Assembly: GCF_030209355.1 (NCBI RefSeq)
Contig: NZ_JARVSF010000002.1
Coordinates: 248,001 to 312,000, forward strand
DNA length: 64,000 nt
Direction: 5' to 3'
From: Pseudarthrobacter sp. fls2-241-R2A-127
GTDB lineage: Bacteria > Actinomycetota > Actinomycetes > Actinomycetales > Micrococcaceae
The translations under genes and the position numbers were made by a program. The first letter of the stretch is position 1. Each line of letters opens with the position of its first letter. Below are positions 18,723-27,787 of this stretch, piece after piece. A model generated the notes under the pieces. The model did not search any database, was not told where the DNA came from, and was given only the letters and a program-made list of their open reading frames with translations.

Positions 18723-19411
18723 ACGACAAACGCACCTTCGAAATCGTCCACGACTCTGAGCTTCCCGCCACGCCCGAGCGCGTATGGGAAGCCGTCACCG
18801 CCGGAACCCCGGCCTGGATGTTCCCCACGGACCAGTGGCCGGCCGTCAGGACCGTGGACGAGTACCCGAGCCACCTGGTCTCCAGGATGGACGGCCCGGA
18901 GGGCTGGTTCAACCAGCTGGAGCACGTCCTGGAACCGGCGGACGCCGGCCGCACGCACCTGCACTACGTCCACAGCGGCATCTTTGCCGACAACTGGGAT
19001 GAGCAGTACGACGGCGCCAGCCGCCACACCGAGTTCTACCTGCACACGCTGGGCCAGTACCTGCAGTACTTCGACGGCCGTCCCGCGGTGTTCACCGACA
19101 TCCAGGCACCCGCGTCCTCGCAGGCTCCGGAAGGGTTCGCCCGGCTGCGGGAGGCGCTGGGGCTGGGATCCGCCGGGCAGGGTGACCCGGTTGACGTGGA
19201 GCTCGACGCCGCGGGGCGGCTGACCGGCGAGGTGGACTTTTCGAATGAGCACTTCCTTGGCCTGCGCACCCCGGACGCGCTGTACCGTTTCTTCGGCCGC
19301 AACGCCTTCGGAGCCCCGGTGGGCATGACGGTGCACGATTTCAGCGGCGCCGGCGACTCCGAGGCCACGGCCAAGGTATGGAGCGGGTTCCTGGAACGCG
19401 TGTACGCGTAG
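18719..19411 (+). CDS. SRPBCC / AHSA1-like domain protein
   Basis: 230 residues opening with FEIVHDSELPATPERVWEAV, the classic first strand and helix of the SRPBCC fold; GWFNQLEHVLEP and YDGASRHTEFYLHTLGQYLQ follow. The second part, with EVDFSNEHFLGLRTPDALYR, seems to be another half-domain. It is translationally coupled to the ArsR-like regulator, so it is probably the regulated effector. Function beyond ligand binding is unknown. Confidence 0.82.
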   Translation: MNDKRTFEIVHDSELPATPERVWEAVTAGTPAWMFPTDQWPAVRTVDEYPSHLVSRMDGPEGWFNQLEHVLEPADAGRTHLHYVHSGIFADNWDEQYDGASRHTEFYLHTLGQYLQYFDGRPAVFTDIQAPASSQAPEGFARLREALGLGSAGQGDPVDVELDAAGRLTGEVDFSNEHFLGLRTPDALYRFFGRNAFGAPVGMTVHDFSGAGDSEATAKVWSGFLERVYA

Positions 19412-19439
19412 GCCTCGCTTCCCGTTGTGTGCCCCAGTC

Positions 19440-19500
19440 GCAGGAACACCGCGGGCTCGCCGGAACACTGCGGGCTCGCCACCGCGGGCTCGCCGTAATT
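19440..19500. repeat. Three short direct copies of GCGGGCTCGCC
   Basis: GCGGGCTCGCC occurs three times within about 50 bp in the gap between convergent genes, the first two preceded by a GGAACAC-type stretch. The gap (19412-19560) otherwise shows nothing gene-like. The copies are too short and uneven for a CRISPR. Confidence 0.55.
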
Positions 19501-19560
19501 TTGCGGCGGGTACGCGCCGTTCCGGCGATTTCGGCGGTTCGGCCCAGGTGCGCCGGCGTG

Positions 19561-21063
19561 TCAGGCGATGGCGACGGCGGGGGCATGGGTCAGTGACCGG
19601 CGCAGCTGGGGAGCGGCGTCCAGCCGGTCCTGGGCGGCCCGGAGTCCCAGCACCGCCGTCTCCAGTTTGTCCGGTGCGAGGGTGAACGGCAGGCGCAGGT
19701 TGCGTTCAAACGCCCCGCCGATCCCGAATCTGGGTCCGGCCGCGAGCCTGATGCCGAATTCCGGTGCCAGGACCGTGAGTGCCGTGCTGATGGGAGCGGG
19801 AAGCCTGCACCAGACCGAGAGGCCGCCGGCCGGCGGCGTCGTCTGCCACGAGGGCAGGTGTTCCGCGAGCAGGCCGAGCAGGGTTGACCGGTTGCCCCGC
19901 AGCGTCCGCAGCAGCGCAGGAAGCGGCTCCTCAAGTGCCCGCACCAGGTGGGCTGCGGCCAGCTGCTCCATGACCGGGCCGCCCAGGTCCAACGTGGTGC
20001 GCGCCGCGGCGAAGCGTTGGATCATCGGTTCCGATGCGCGGATCCACCCGGTGCGCAGGCCGCCCCAATGCGATTTGCTCAGGGAGCCGATGGAAACCAC
20101 GGCGCTGCTGAAGCCGGCCAGCGGAGTGGTGGCGATGCCGTCAAGGTTGAGGTCACGCAGCGTTTCATCTGCCACCAGGACTGTTCCTGATGCCGCCGCC
20201 GCGCGGGCCAGCCGGCGGCGCTGTTCGTCAGGCATGATCATGCCGGTGGGGTTGTGGAAGTCCGGCACCAGGTAGGCAAGCTTGGGCCGCTGCTGGACCA
20301 GAGCCGATTCCATGGCCAGCAGGTCCCAGCCGGACTCGGCGAAGGCCACCGGGACGGGGCGGCACCGGGCGGCACGGATGGCATCCAGTGCGTGCGGATA
20401 GCTGGGGTGCTCCACCAGGATCCTGTCCTGCCGGTCGGCCAGGGTGCGGATGATGATGGTCAGCGCGTGTTGGGCTCCGGACGTGACCATGATCTGCCCG
20501 GCCTGCGTCGGCACACCGGCAGCCGTGTACCGGTCTGCAACTGCCTGGCGCAACGGCAGCAGGCCCAAGGCGTCGTAGCCAAACCCCGGCAGCAGGGCCG
20601 GAAGTTCCGTCAGTGCCGCGGCGAAGGCCCGGTGCACCACCTCGCCGCTGGCCGGCAGCGCGGAATAGGCAAGATCGATCAGCCCCTCGGGAGCGGTCAG
20701 GCCCGGTGCCGCCAAGGTGGAGGTGGACCTCGCCGCCGGTGGGGAGGTGGATGGGGGCTGGGGACCGAAAAGCGCCGGGCCGAAGGGGGTGAGTTCGGGG
20801 ATGCGGGTTTTGCCGCGGCTGCCCTGGCCCGTGCTCAGGAAGCCCTGGTCCCGGAGGCTGGCATACGCCGCCGTGACGGTGGTCCGGCTGACCCCGAGGA
20901 CAGCACTGAGCGAGCGCTCGCTGGGCAGTGCGGTATCCAGCGCGATCCGGCCGTCCAGGATCAGGAGCCGCACCACATCCGCCAGCTCTCGGTAGGCGGG
21001 TCCGGTGCCGCTGTTCCACGGGCCGAGGAGGCGGGACAAAGCCTGGGGGGTGAGGAGAGCCAT
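19561..21063 (-). CDS. MocR-family regulator (GntR winged helix + aminotransferase-like domain)
   Basis: 500 residues. The N-terminal winged helix (about 20-90) reads YRELADVVRLLILDGRIALD, then LPSERSLSAVLGVSRTTVTA and AYASLRDQGFLSTGQGSR. A linker of 50 residues leads to a fold-type I aminotransferase domain with the PLP lysine in SIGSLSKSHWGGLRTGWIRA and DFHNPTG before it. MocR proteins use PLP as a sensor rather than for catalysis. The divergent yczE-like gene and the palindromes between them match the YczR-YczE pairing known in the family. Confidence 0.88.
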   Translation of the reverse strand: MALLTPQALSRLLGPWNSGTGPAYRELADVVRLLILDGRIALDTALPSERSLSAVLGVSRTTVTAAYASLRDQGFLSTGQGSRGKTRIPELTPFGPALFGPQPPSTSPPAARSTSTLAAPGLTAPEGLIDLAYSALPASGEVVHRAFAAALTELPALLPGFGYDALGLLPLRQAVADRYTAAGVPTQAGQIMVTSGAQHALTIIIRTLADRQDRILVEHPSYPHALDAIRAARCRPVPVAFAESGWDLLAMESALVQQRPKLAYLVPDFHNPTGMIMPDEQRRRLARAAAASGTVLVADETLRDLNLDGIATTPLAGFSSAVVSIGSLSKSHWGGLRTGWIRASEPMIQRFAAARTTLDLGGPVMEQLAAAHLVRALEEPLPALLRTLRGNRSTLLGLLAEHLPSWQTTPPAGGLSVWCRLPAPISTALTVLAPEFGIRLAAGPRFGIGGAFERNLRLPFTLAPDKLETAVLGLRAAQDRLDAAPQLRRSLTHAPAVAIA

Positions 21064-21065
21064 AG

Positions 21066-21114
21066 AGCCAGTATCTCAAACTGGCTATGTATTCCAATGC
21101 CAGTTGCATGGAAT
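21066..21114. promoter_or_regulatory. Divergent MocR/YczE control region with two dyads
   Basis: AGCCAGT (21066-21072) and ACTGGCT (21080-21086) form a 7-bp dyad with a 7-bp spacer. ATTCCAATGC (21091-21100) and GCATGGAAT (21106-21114) form a second, imperfect dyad. A CCAGT half-element recurs at 21101-21105. The 61 bp between the genes consists almost entirely of these elements. They are probable MocR binding sites controlling both genes. Confidence 0.6.
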
Positions 21115-21124
21115 GGTTATCTTC

Positions 21125-21745
21125 ATGATGACCCGCAGACTCCTCCAACTCTTCACCGGCCTGGCCATGTACGGCATTTCGCTGGCCATGTTCATCCGCG
21201 CCGGCCTGGGCCTGGACCCGTGGGATGTGTTCCACCAGGGTGTGGCCAACCGGACCGGGCTGAGCATCGGCGTGGTGGTCATCGCGGTGAGTTTCCTGGT
21301 GCTGCTCCTCTGGATTCCCCTGCGGCAATGGCCAGGCTTCGGCACGCTGTGCAACGCGGTCTTGGTGGGAGTGTTTGCGGACATCGGGCTGGCGCTGATC
21401 CCGCCGGTGTCCCTCCTGGCCGGCCAGATCGGCCTCCTCGCCGGGGCCATCGTGCTGAACGGCATCGCCTCGGCCTGCTACATCGGAGCACGCTTTGGGC
21501 CAGGGGCACGGGACGGCCTGATGACGGGACTCGCCCGCCGGACCGGCTGGTCCGTCAGGCTGTCCCGGACGCTCATCGAGGTGATCGTGCTTGCTGTCGG
21601 CTGGCTGCTGGGCGGCTCCGTAGGCGTGGGCACGGTGGTCTACGCCCTGGCCATCGGCCCCCTGGTCCATGTGCTGCTGCCGCGCTTCATGGTTCCTGAG
21701 GCGGCGCCGAAAGCTGCAAGCAAGCCGGAACCCGCGAACTGCTGA
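21125..21745 (+). CDS. YczE/YitT-like integral membrane protein
   Basis: About 206 residues with five hydrophobic segments: LLQLFTGLAMYGISLAMFIR, IGVVVIAVSFLVLLLWIPL, NAVLVGVFADIGLALI, LLAGAIVLNGIASACYIGAR and IEVIVLAVGWLLGG. The family loop GLGLDPWDVFHQG and FGPGARDGLMTGLARRTGWS are recognisable. An ATG at 21113 falls inside the upstream dyad, so the Met pair at 21125/21128 is preferred. The substrate is unknown; in related pairs the membrane protein is the main MocR target. Confidence 0.75.
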   Translation: MMTRRLLQLFTGLAMYGISLAMFIRAGLGLDPWDVFHQGVANRTGLSIGVVVIAVSFLVLLLWIPLRQWPGFGTLCNAVLVGVFADIGLALIPPVSLLAGQIGLLAGAIVLNGIASACYIGARFGPGARDGLMTGLARRTGWSVRLSRTLIEVIVLAVGWLLGGSVGVGTVVYALAIGPLVHVLLPRFMVPEAAPKAASKPEPANC

Positions 21746-21769
21746 CGCCGGCCGGTCCTGCCGGCGTCA
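21743..21769. terminator. 10-bp hairpin over the yczE stop
   Basis: TGACGCCGGC (21743-21752, starting with the TGA stop) pairs exactly with GCCGGCGTCA (21760-21769) around a 7-nt loop. It lies in the 46-bp gap between convergent stops and could terminate both sides, although no T-run follows. Confidence 0.5.
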
Positions 21770-21791
21770 GCCGGGCTCCCGGCCTCCGGCG

Positions 21792-22622
21792 TCAGGCCGG
21801 CTCGGGCTGGCACTTCGGGCAGAAGTAGATGTCCCGTTCTTCCTCGCCGTTGGGCTTGCCCAGGAGTCCGCGTTGGATGGGGGTGCCGCATTTGAGGCAC
21901 GGCCGGCGTTCTCCGCCGTAAACCCAGTAGCCGGGCCGGCCGGCCATCCTGCCCACCGGAAGGCCACGGGCATTGAGGACCGTAACGCGGCGCCCGGGGC
22001 CCAGGTTGACCTCCAGGAGCTGCTTGGCGTCGGTCATCATGGTCCGCACATCAGCAACCCCGGCTACCGGAGTGGCCGGGTGCACGCCGGAGAGGAAGCA
22101 CGCTTCGCAGCGGTAGATGTTGCCGATGCCCGCGAGGTTCCGTTGATCCAGGAGCGCCACGCCGATCGGAACCTCCGGACGGGACCGGACGCGGCGTTCG
22201 GCTTCGTCCAGGTCCCAGTCCGGGCCCAGGAGGTCCGGCCCGAGGAATCCCACTATGGAGTCCTCATTGGCCGTGGCCACTACTTCCAGGATGCCCAGGG
22301 AGAATCCGACGGCGTCGGCAGCGGCGGTCCGCAGCACGCAGCGGGCGGTGAAGCCGGGCTTCCGCCACCGTCCGCCGGGCGGGTAGACCTGCCAGGCCCC
22401 TTCCATCTTCAGGTGCGAGTGGATGGTCAGCCGCTTGTCCTCCGGGCCCACCACCCGCATCAGGAGGTGCTTGCCGCGGGGGACCACCTCCTCCACCGTC
22501 CACCCTGCGAGGTTCAACGTGGCAAACCGCGGCACGCGGAAGTCGGAGGCAAGAAGCGTCTGCCCGGCGAGGGCCTGGTGCAGCTGACGGGCTGCCCGCC
22601 AGACTGAGTCACCTTCAGGCAC
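21792..22622 (-). CDS. nei2: Fpg/Nei family DNA glycosylase (Nei2-type endonuclease VIII)
   Basis: 276 residues beginning MPEGDSVWRAAR. Pro2-Glu3 of the mature chain are the catalytic amine and acid of the family. The helix-two-turn-helix is in LDQRNLAGIGNIYRCEACFL, and the C-terminal zinc finger is PCLKCG...YFCPKC. It removes oxidised pyrimidines and nicks the abasic site. Its start overlaps the end of lhr by 8 bp, the same lhr-nei neighbourhood known in mycobacteria (Rv3296-Rv3297), which supports a shared repair operon. Confidence 0.9.
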   Translation of the reverse strand: MPEGDSVWRAARQLHQALAGQTLLASDFRVPRFATLNLAGWTVEEVVPRGKHLLMRVVGPEDKRLTIHSHLKMEGAWQVYPPGGRWRKPGFTARCVLRTAAADAVGFSLGILEVVATANEDSIVGFLGPDLLGPDWDLDEAERRVRSRPEVPIGVALLDQRNLAGIGNIYRCEACFLSGVHPATPVAGVADVRTMMTDAKQLLEVNLGPGRRVTVLNARGLPVGRMAGRPGYWVYGGERRPCLKCGTPIQRGLLGKPNGEEERDIYFCPKCQPEPA

Positions 22623-25600
22623 GGATCCTCAATCCCTTCGGTGTGGAGTAGGCGCCGGCGGCGCTGAGGGCTGCGGCAACGGGCGTATCCAGGATTCCCT
22701 GCCCGTTCACCTTTTCCATGATCAGTTTGTCCACGGCGCCCCGGGTGACCACTCCCACCAGGGCAGTACCGGCAGCCGCCAGGACGGCGTCGTCATTGCT
22801 GAATGCCAGCAGGGTCTTCCCGCCGCGTTCCACGTACAGCACCAACGCACCGTCCACCAGCACCACCAGCGCACCGGCCTTCCGGCCGGGACGGTGCCCG
22901 GTACCGGCGTCGTCCCGCAGTGCAGGCCAGGGGAGGGCAGCGCCGAAAGGGTTGGCGGGATCGGTGGCTGCGAGGGCCAGCGCCACCGGCTCTGCCTTGG
23001 CCAGTTGAGTGTCCTCCGAGTAGGAACGGAGCCGGTCCACCGTGGCGGGAACGGCGAACTGGGCGGCGCCGAGGTGTTCGATGAAGTAGCCGCGGCGGCA
23101 CCGGCCGGCCTCCTCCAGCCGCGCCAGCACCTTGTACATGAGCCCGAAGCCGCCCAGGATTTGTTCGGCCATGACCGAGCCCCTGGTGACCACGCCGTAG
23201 CGGTCCAAGAGGAGCTCAGCCGTGGCGCGGGCGTGGATGGTCGCATCGAGTTCGGGCTCGGGGAGGGCGGACCAGCGGCCCGCGGCCGTCGTCGGAGTGG
23301 CGGCCCCCTGCGGGCCGTACCGTCCGCCGGCCAGCCCGGGAGAACCCATCAGACCGGTGCCGTGGGAGCGGCCCAGCCGGCTCAGCCGGGGCGCCCGGGC
23401 ACGCGGTGCACGAGCCACCTGCCGGTGCGCTGTGTGCCCGCCGGCGATCAGGGACCGTACCGGGGCGAACGTGTCGCCGGTGATCCTGCCGGCCCATGCG
23501 AGCTCCCACAGCGCCGTGACCACCTCCTGGTCGCCGAGGACGGCGTCCATGCCGCCGGCCACTTCGGTCAGCTGCCGGAAGAAGTACCCGCCCCCCTTGT
23601 TCCGCAAATGGTCCAGGAGGCGCAGGCCGGCATCGCCGGGTTCGAAGCCAGGGGCCGGATTGAGTGTCAGCTCCGCGGAATCAGCCAGGTGGAGGCTGAT
23701 CCATCCGTCGTTGCCCGGCAAGGACCCGGCGCCCGACCACAGGACCTCACCTGCCGCCATCAGTTCGTCCAGCATGGCGGGCTGGTAATTGGACACCCGG
23801 CTTGCCAGGACCAGTGGCTCCCAGGCCGAGGCCGGCACGGGGACACCGGAGAGCTGGTCTATGGCGGTGATGATCCCGTCCAGCCCCCGCAGCGACGGCT
23901 GGCCGCGCCCACCGCCAGGGGTCCTGACGTGCTGCCAGGCGGGCAGGAAGCGCCCATAGGCTGCGGCGTCCACCGGTTCCACTTCGGCGCGCAGCGCTGC
24001 CAGGGAACGACGGCGGAGCTTGCGCAGCACCTCGGCGTCGCACCATTCGCTGGCGGCGCCGTGCTGAACGGCAGGTGCGGAACTGGCCGCTGGTGCCGGT
24101 TGGCCGGCTGGCTGGCTTTGGTCTGCCGTCTCGGATTCCTGCCCGTCCGGCTCCTGCGGCGGGGCCTCGGGCGGTGTGGCGTGGGGCCGGAACTCGCCCT
24201 CCACAACCCGTCCGTCCGCTGCCAGGCGTTTCAGTGCTGTGCCCACCACGGCAACTCCCAGGCCCAGCCTAGTGGCGGCCTCGGCTGCGGTGAAGGGACC
24301 GTGCGTCCGGGCATACCGGGAGACGAGGTCGCCCAGCGGATCGGCAACCGGCTCGATGAACGCAAGGGGGACGCCCATGGGCAGCGGCACGCCGATCGCA
24401 TCGCGGAGCCGCGCGGCATCCTCGACGGCCGCGAAGCGTTCAAAGCCGCCGATGTTGACCTTGATGGCGCGGTTGGCACGCTGGAGGGCGGCAAGGTGGG
24501 CGGCTGCTTCGGCGACGGTGGCGGGGGTGTCGGACTGCCCGGTTTCGTCGGATCCGGCAGCCGGGCTGGTTTCGGTGGCCTCAGCCACCGGCCTTGTGCC
24601 GGCCGGCTCAGCCACCGGGGCTGTGCCCTGCAGCCGCGCGGCTGCCTCTTCCGGCGTGAGCGGTCCAAGCAGCCGCAGGAGATCGGCTACGCCTTCCATG
24701 CCCCGCGCACGCCGGTCGGAGGTCAGGCGTTGCAGTTCGCGTTCGGTGGCCTCAATGACCTTGGCGTCCAGGAGCTCGCGCAGCTCCACCCGGCCGAGCA
24801 GCTCGTTGAGCAGTGTGGAGTCCAGGGCCAGGGCAGCGGCGCGGCGTTCCGCGAGCGGGGAATCGCCCTCGTAAAGGAACTGGGCAACATAACCGAAGAG
24901 CAGGGACTTGGCGAAGGGTGAGGGCTGTTGGGTGGTGGTCTCCACAATCCGCAGCTCGCGCCTCTCCACCGAGGCGGCGATGTCCTTCAACGCGGGAAGA
25001 TCGTAGACGTCCTGCAGGCACTCCCGGACCGTTTCGAGCACGATGGGGAACGTGGGGTATTTCCTGGCCACGTCCAGCAGCTGCGCCGACCGCTGGCGCT
25101 GCTGCCAGAGCGGCTGCCGCTTGCCGGGGGTCTGCCGGGGAAGCAGGAGCGCGCGGGCAGCACACTCGCGGAAGCGCGAGGCGAAGAGTGCGCTGCCGCC
25201 CACCTCGGCAGTGACGATCTGCTCCAGCTCCTCGGGGTCGAAGAGGAACAGTTCGGCGCCCGGCGGCTCGTCCTCCATCATGGGCACCCGCAGGACGATG
25301 CCGTCGTCGGCGGCCATGGCGGAGCCGTCAAGTCCGTACCGCTGGTGGAGCCGCTGCCCCACCGCAAGGGCCCATGGCGCGTGTACGGGCATGCCGAACG
25401 GGCTGTGCAGGATCACGCGCCAGTCGCCCAATTCGTCGTGGAACCGCTCCACCACCAGCGTGGTGTCGCTGGGGACCACCTCGGTGGCCTGCTTCTGTTC
25501 GCTGAGGTACTGGATGAGGTTGTTGGCCGCGTAGTCGTCCAGGCCACTGGCTTTGCAGCGCTCTGTGGCCGGCCCGGGATCGGACGCTGAGAGTTCGCGG

Positions 25601-27687
25601 ACGAACGCGCCCAGGGCACGGCCCAGGTCCACGGGGCGCCCCAGGGAGTCACCCTTCCAGAACGGCAGCTTGCCGGGCTGGCCGAACGCGGGGGAGACCA
25701 GGACGCGGTCGTGCGTGATGTCCTCGATCTTCCAGCTGGTGGCCCCGAGGGCAAAGACGTCGCCCACCCGGGACTCGTAGACCATTTCCTCGTCCAGTTC
25801 GCCCACGCGCCGGCCGCCCTTGGGCACCCGCGCCGGCTTTCCGTCCTCGGCCGGGGACGCCGAGCCTTCCTGCTCGGTGCCGATGATGTAGACGCCGAAC
25901 AGGCCGCGGTCCGGGATGGTGCCGCCGGAAGTGACGGCCAGCCGCTGGGCTCCGGGACGGCCCTCGATGGTGCCTGCGTTGCGGTCCCAGATGATCCTGG
26001 GGCGGAGCTCGGCGAATTCGTCTGAGGGGTAGCGTCCGGCCAGCAGGTCCAGGGTGGCCTCGAATGCGGAGCGGGGCAGGGACGCGAACGGCGCGGAGCG
26101 GCGCACGGTGCTGAACCATTCCTCCACGTCGATGCTGCCCAGGGCCGTTGCGGCCACGGTCTGCTGTGCCAGGATGTCCAGCGGGTTGGCCGGGATGGCC
26201 AGGCGTTCGATCTTGCCGTCCAGCATCCGCTCTACGGTGATGGCGGTGTGGACCAGGTCCGCGCGGTGCTTGGGGAACAGGACGCCCTGGGATACCTCAC
26301 CCACCTGGTGTCCCGCGCGGCCCACCCGCTGCAGGCCACTGGCCACCGACGGGGGCGATTCGACCTGCACCACCAGGTCCACGGCGCCCATGTCGATACC
26401 CAGTTCCAGCGACGACGTGGCCACCACGCAGCGCAGCCGCCCGGATTTGAGGTCGTCCTCGATCAGTGCCCGCTGGTCCTTGGAAACGGAACCGTGGTGT
26501 GCGCGCGCCAGGACCGGATCAGCCCCGGCCGAGCTGCCCGCCTGCGCCATCATGTGTGCGGGCGTGGCACTTGAGGCGGGAATGCCCGACGCCGGTCCCC
26601 CCGGCGTGCCCGGCCCGGCGTCGAGCCCTTCCGGAGGGGCGTCGTCCCAGCCGCCGCCCACGGCCACCAGCTGGCGTTCGGCGTAGATTTCGTTCAGCCG
26701 GGCGGTGAGGCGTTCGGCGAGGCGCCGGGAATTCGCGAAGACGATGGTGGACTGGTTGGCCAGCACCAGGTCCACGATCTTTTCCTCCACATGGGGCCAG
26801 ATGGATGCCTGCGGCTGGAGGCCGGAAGCGGGCCCGGAGTCGAACGCCCCGGCAGCGGCCTGCAGGTCCGACATGTCCTCTACCGGCACTGACACGGTGA
26901 GGTCCCAGTTCTTGCTGGCCGGCGGCGCGACGATCTCCACGGGGGCCGAACCGGCAAGGAACTGCGCCACAAGTTCCCGCGGCTCCACGGTGGCGGAAAG
27001 CCCAATGCGTTGCGCAGGTTTGGGCAGCAGCGCGTCCAGCCGCTCCAGGGACACCGCCAGATGGGCGCCGCGCTTGGTTCCGGCCACGGCGTGGACCTCG
27101 TCGATGATGATTGTGTCCACCTCGGTGAGGGTCTCGCGGGCCTTTGAGGTGAGCATGAGGAACAGTGACTCAGGGGTGGTGATGAGGATGTCCGGCGGGT
27201 TGCTCAGCAGCGCCCGCCGGTCCGCGGCGGGAGTGTCACCGGACCGGACTCCCACCGTGATGAGGGGCGCGGGAAGGTCCAGCCGTTTTGCCGTTTGGGT
27301 GATGCCGATCAGCGGCGAGCGGAGGTTGCGTTCGACGTCGACACCCAACGCCTTGAGGGGCGAAATGTAGAGGACACGGGTTTTGCGTTTGGGGGCGCGG
27401 GGCCGCTTGCCTTTGGCCGGGGGTTCCGCGGCGGGAGCAGGGGACACCGGTGATGTGCTGAGGAGTCGGTCCAGGGCCCACAGGAAGGCGGCCAAGGTCT
27501 TGCCGGAGCCGGTGGGCGCCACCACCAGTGCGTGCGAACCTGACGAGATGGCAGCCCAGGCTCCGGCCTGTGCTGGTGTTGGCTTGGAAAACGCGCCCAG
27601 GAACCAGTCCCGGGTGGCGCGGCTGAACTGGCCCATGGGCACAGCGGGGCCGGAAGCACTGCCGGCAGGACGCTGTTCCTGGTTCAT
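22615..27687 (-). CDS. lhr: Lhr-type ATP-dependent helicase
   Basis: 1,690 residues from the ATG at 27685-27687, somewhat longer than the 1,500-1,600 typical of Lhr. The RecA-like core has Walker A APTGSGKTLAAFLWAL, motif II IIIDEVHAVAGTKRG, motif III SATVEPRELV, and motif VI LQRVGRAGHQVGEVSQG. Winged-helix and beta-barrel domains and a long C-terminal half follow. A Pro/Ala/Glu-rich region near residues 1150-1200 may be a flexible insert. Lhr is a 3'-5' translocase on DNA or RNA:DNA hybrids in mitomycin-type damage repair. It is the promoter-proximal gene of the lhr-nei2 operon. Confidence 0.93.
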   Translation of the reverse strand: MNQEQRPAGSASGPAVPMGQFSRATRDWFLGAFSKPTPAQAGAWAAISSGSHALVVAPTGSGKTLAAFLWALDRLLSTSPVSPAPAAEPPAKGKRPRAPKRKTRVLYISPLKALGVDVERNLRSPLIGITQTAKRLDLPAPLITVGVRSGDTPAADRRALLSNPPDILITTPESLFLMLTSKARETLTEVDTIIIDEVHAVAGTKRGAHLAVSLERLDALLPKPAQRIGLSATVEPRELVAQFLAGSAPVEIVAPPASKNWDLTVSVPVEDMSDLQAAAGAFDSGPASGLQPQASIWPHVEEKIVDLVLANQSTIVFANSRRLAERLTARLNEIYAERQLVAVGGGWDDAPPEGLDAGPGTPGGPASGIPASSATPAHMMAQAGSSAGADPVLARAHHGSVSKDQRALIEDDLKSGRLRCVVATSSLELGIDMGAVDLVVQVESPPSVASGLQRVGRAGHQVGEVSQGVLFPKHRADLVHTAITVERMLDGKIERLAIPANPLDILAQQTVAATALGSIDVEEWFSTVRRSAPFASLPRSAFEATLDLLAGRYPSDEFAELRPRIIWDRNAGTIEGRPGAQRLAVTSGGTIPDRGLFGVYIIGTEQEGSASPAEDGKPARVPKGGRRVGELDEEMVYESRVGDVFALGATSWKIEDITHDRVLVSPAFGQPGKLPFWKGDSLGRPVDLGRALGAFVRELSASDPGPATERCKASGLDDYAANNLIQYLSEQKQATEVVPSDTTLVVERFHDELGDWRVILHSPFGMPVHAPWALAVGQRLHQRYGLDGSAMAADDGIVLRVPMMEDEPPGAELFLFDPEELEQIVTAEVGGSALFASRFRECAARALLLPRQTPGKRQPLWQQRQRSAQLLDVARKYPTFPIVLETVRECLQDVYDLPALKDIAASVERRELRIVETTTQQPSPFAKSLLFGYVAQFLYEGDSPLAERRAAALALDSTLLNELLGRVELRELLDAKVIEATERELQRLTSDRRARGMEGVADLLRLLGPLTPEEAAARLQGTAPVAEPAGTRPVAEATETSPAAGSDETGQSDTPATVAEAAAHLAALQRANRAIKVNIGGFERFAAVEDAARLRDAIGVPLPMGVPLAFIEPVADPLGDLVSRYARTHGPFTAAEAATRLGLGVAVVGTALKRLAADGRVVEGEFRPHATPPEAPPQEPDGQESETADQSQPAGQPAPAASSAPAVQHGAASEWCDAEVLRKLRRRSLAALRAEVEPVDAAAYGRFLPAWQHVRTPGGGRGQPSLRGLDGIITAIDQLSGVPVPASAWEPLVLASRVSNYQPAMLDELMAAGEVLWSGAGSLPGNDGWISLHLADSAELTLNPAPGFEPGDAGLRLLDHLRNKGGGYFFRQLTEVAGGMDAVLGDQEVVTALWELAWAGRITGDTFAPVRSLIAGGHTAHRQVARAPRARAPRLSRLGRSHGTGLMGSPGLAGGRYGPQGAATPTTAAGRWSALPEPELDATIHARATAELLLDRYGVVTRGSVMAEQILGGFGLMYKVLARLEEAGRCRRGYFIEHLGAAQFAVPATVDRLRSYSEDTQLAKAEPVALALAATDPANPFGAALPWPALRDDAGTGHRPGRKAGALVVLVDGALVLYVERGGKTLLAFSNDDAVLAAAGTALVGVVTRGAVDKLIMEKVNGQGILDTPVAAALSAAGAYSTPKGLRIRA

Positions 27688-27787
27688 GCCTCCATCATGC
27701 CCCAAGGCACCGACACTGGGTTTCGGCGGACGCCGCGGCCCGGCATGGCTGCCGGGCCGCGGCCGGGTTCGCCGGCAGGCTGCGGGG

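Noticed and set aside
19440..19500. Possible CRISPR from GCGGGCTCGCC copies
   Set aside because: Repeats are 11 bp, spacing irregular and no cas genes in the window.
22894..24921. 675-codon plus-strand frame
   Set aside because: Complement of the Lhr C-terminal half; long antisense frames are expected at this GC content.
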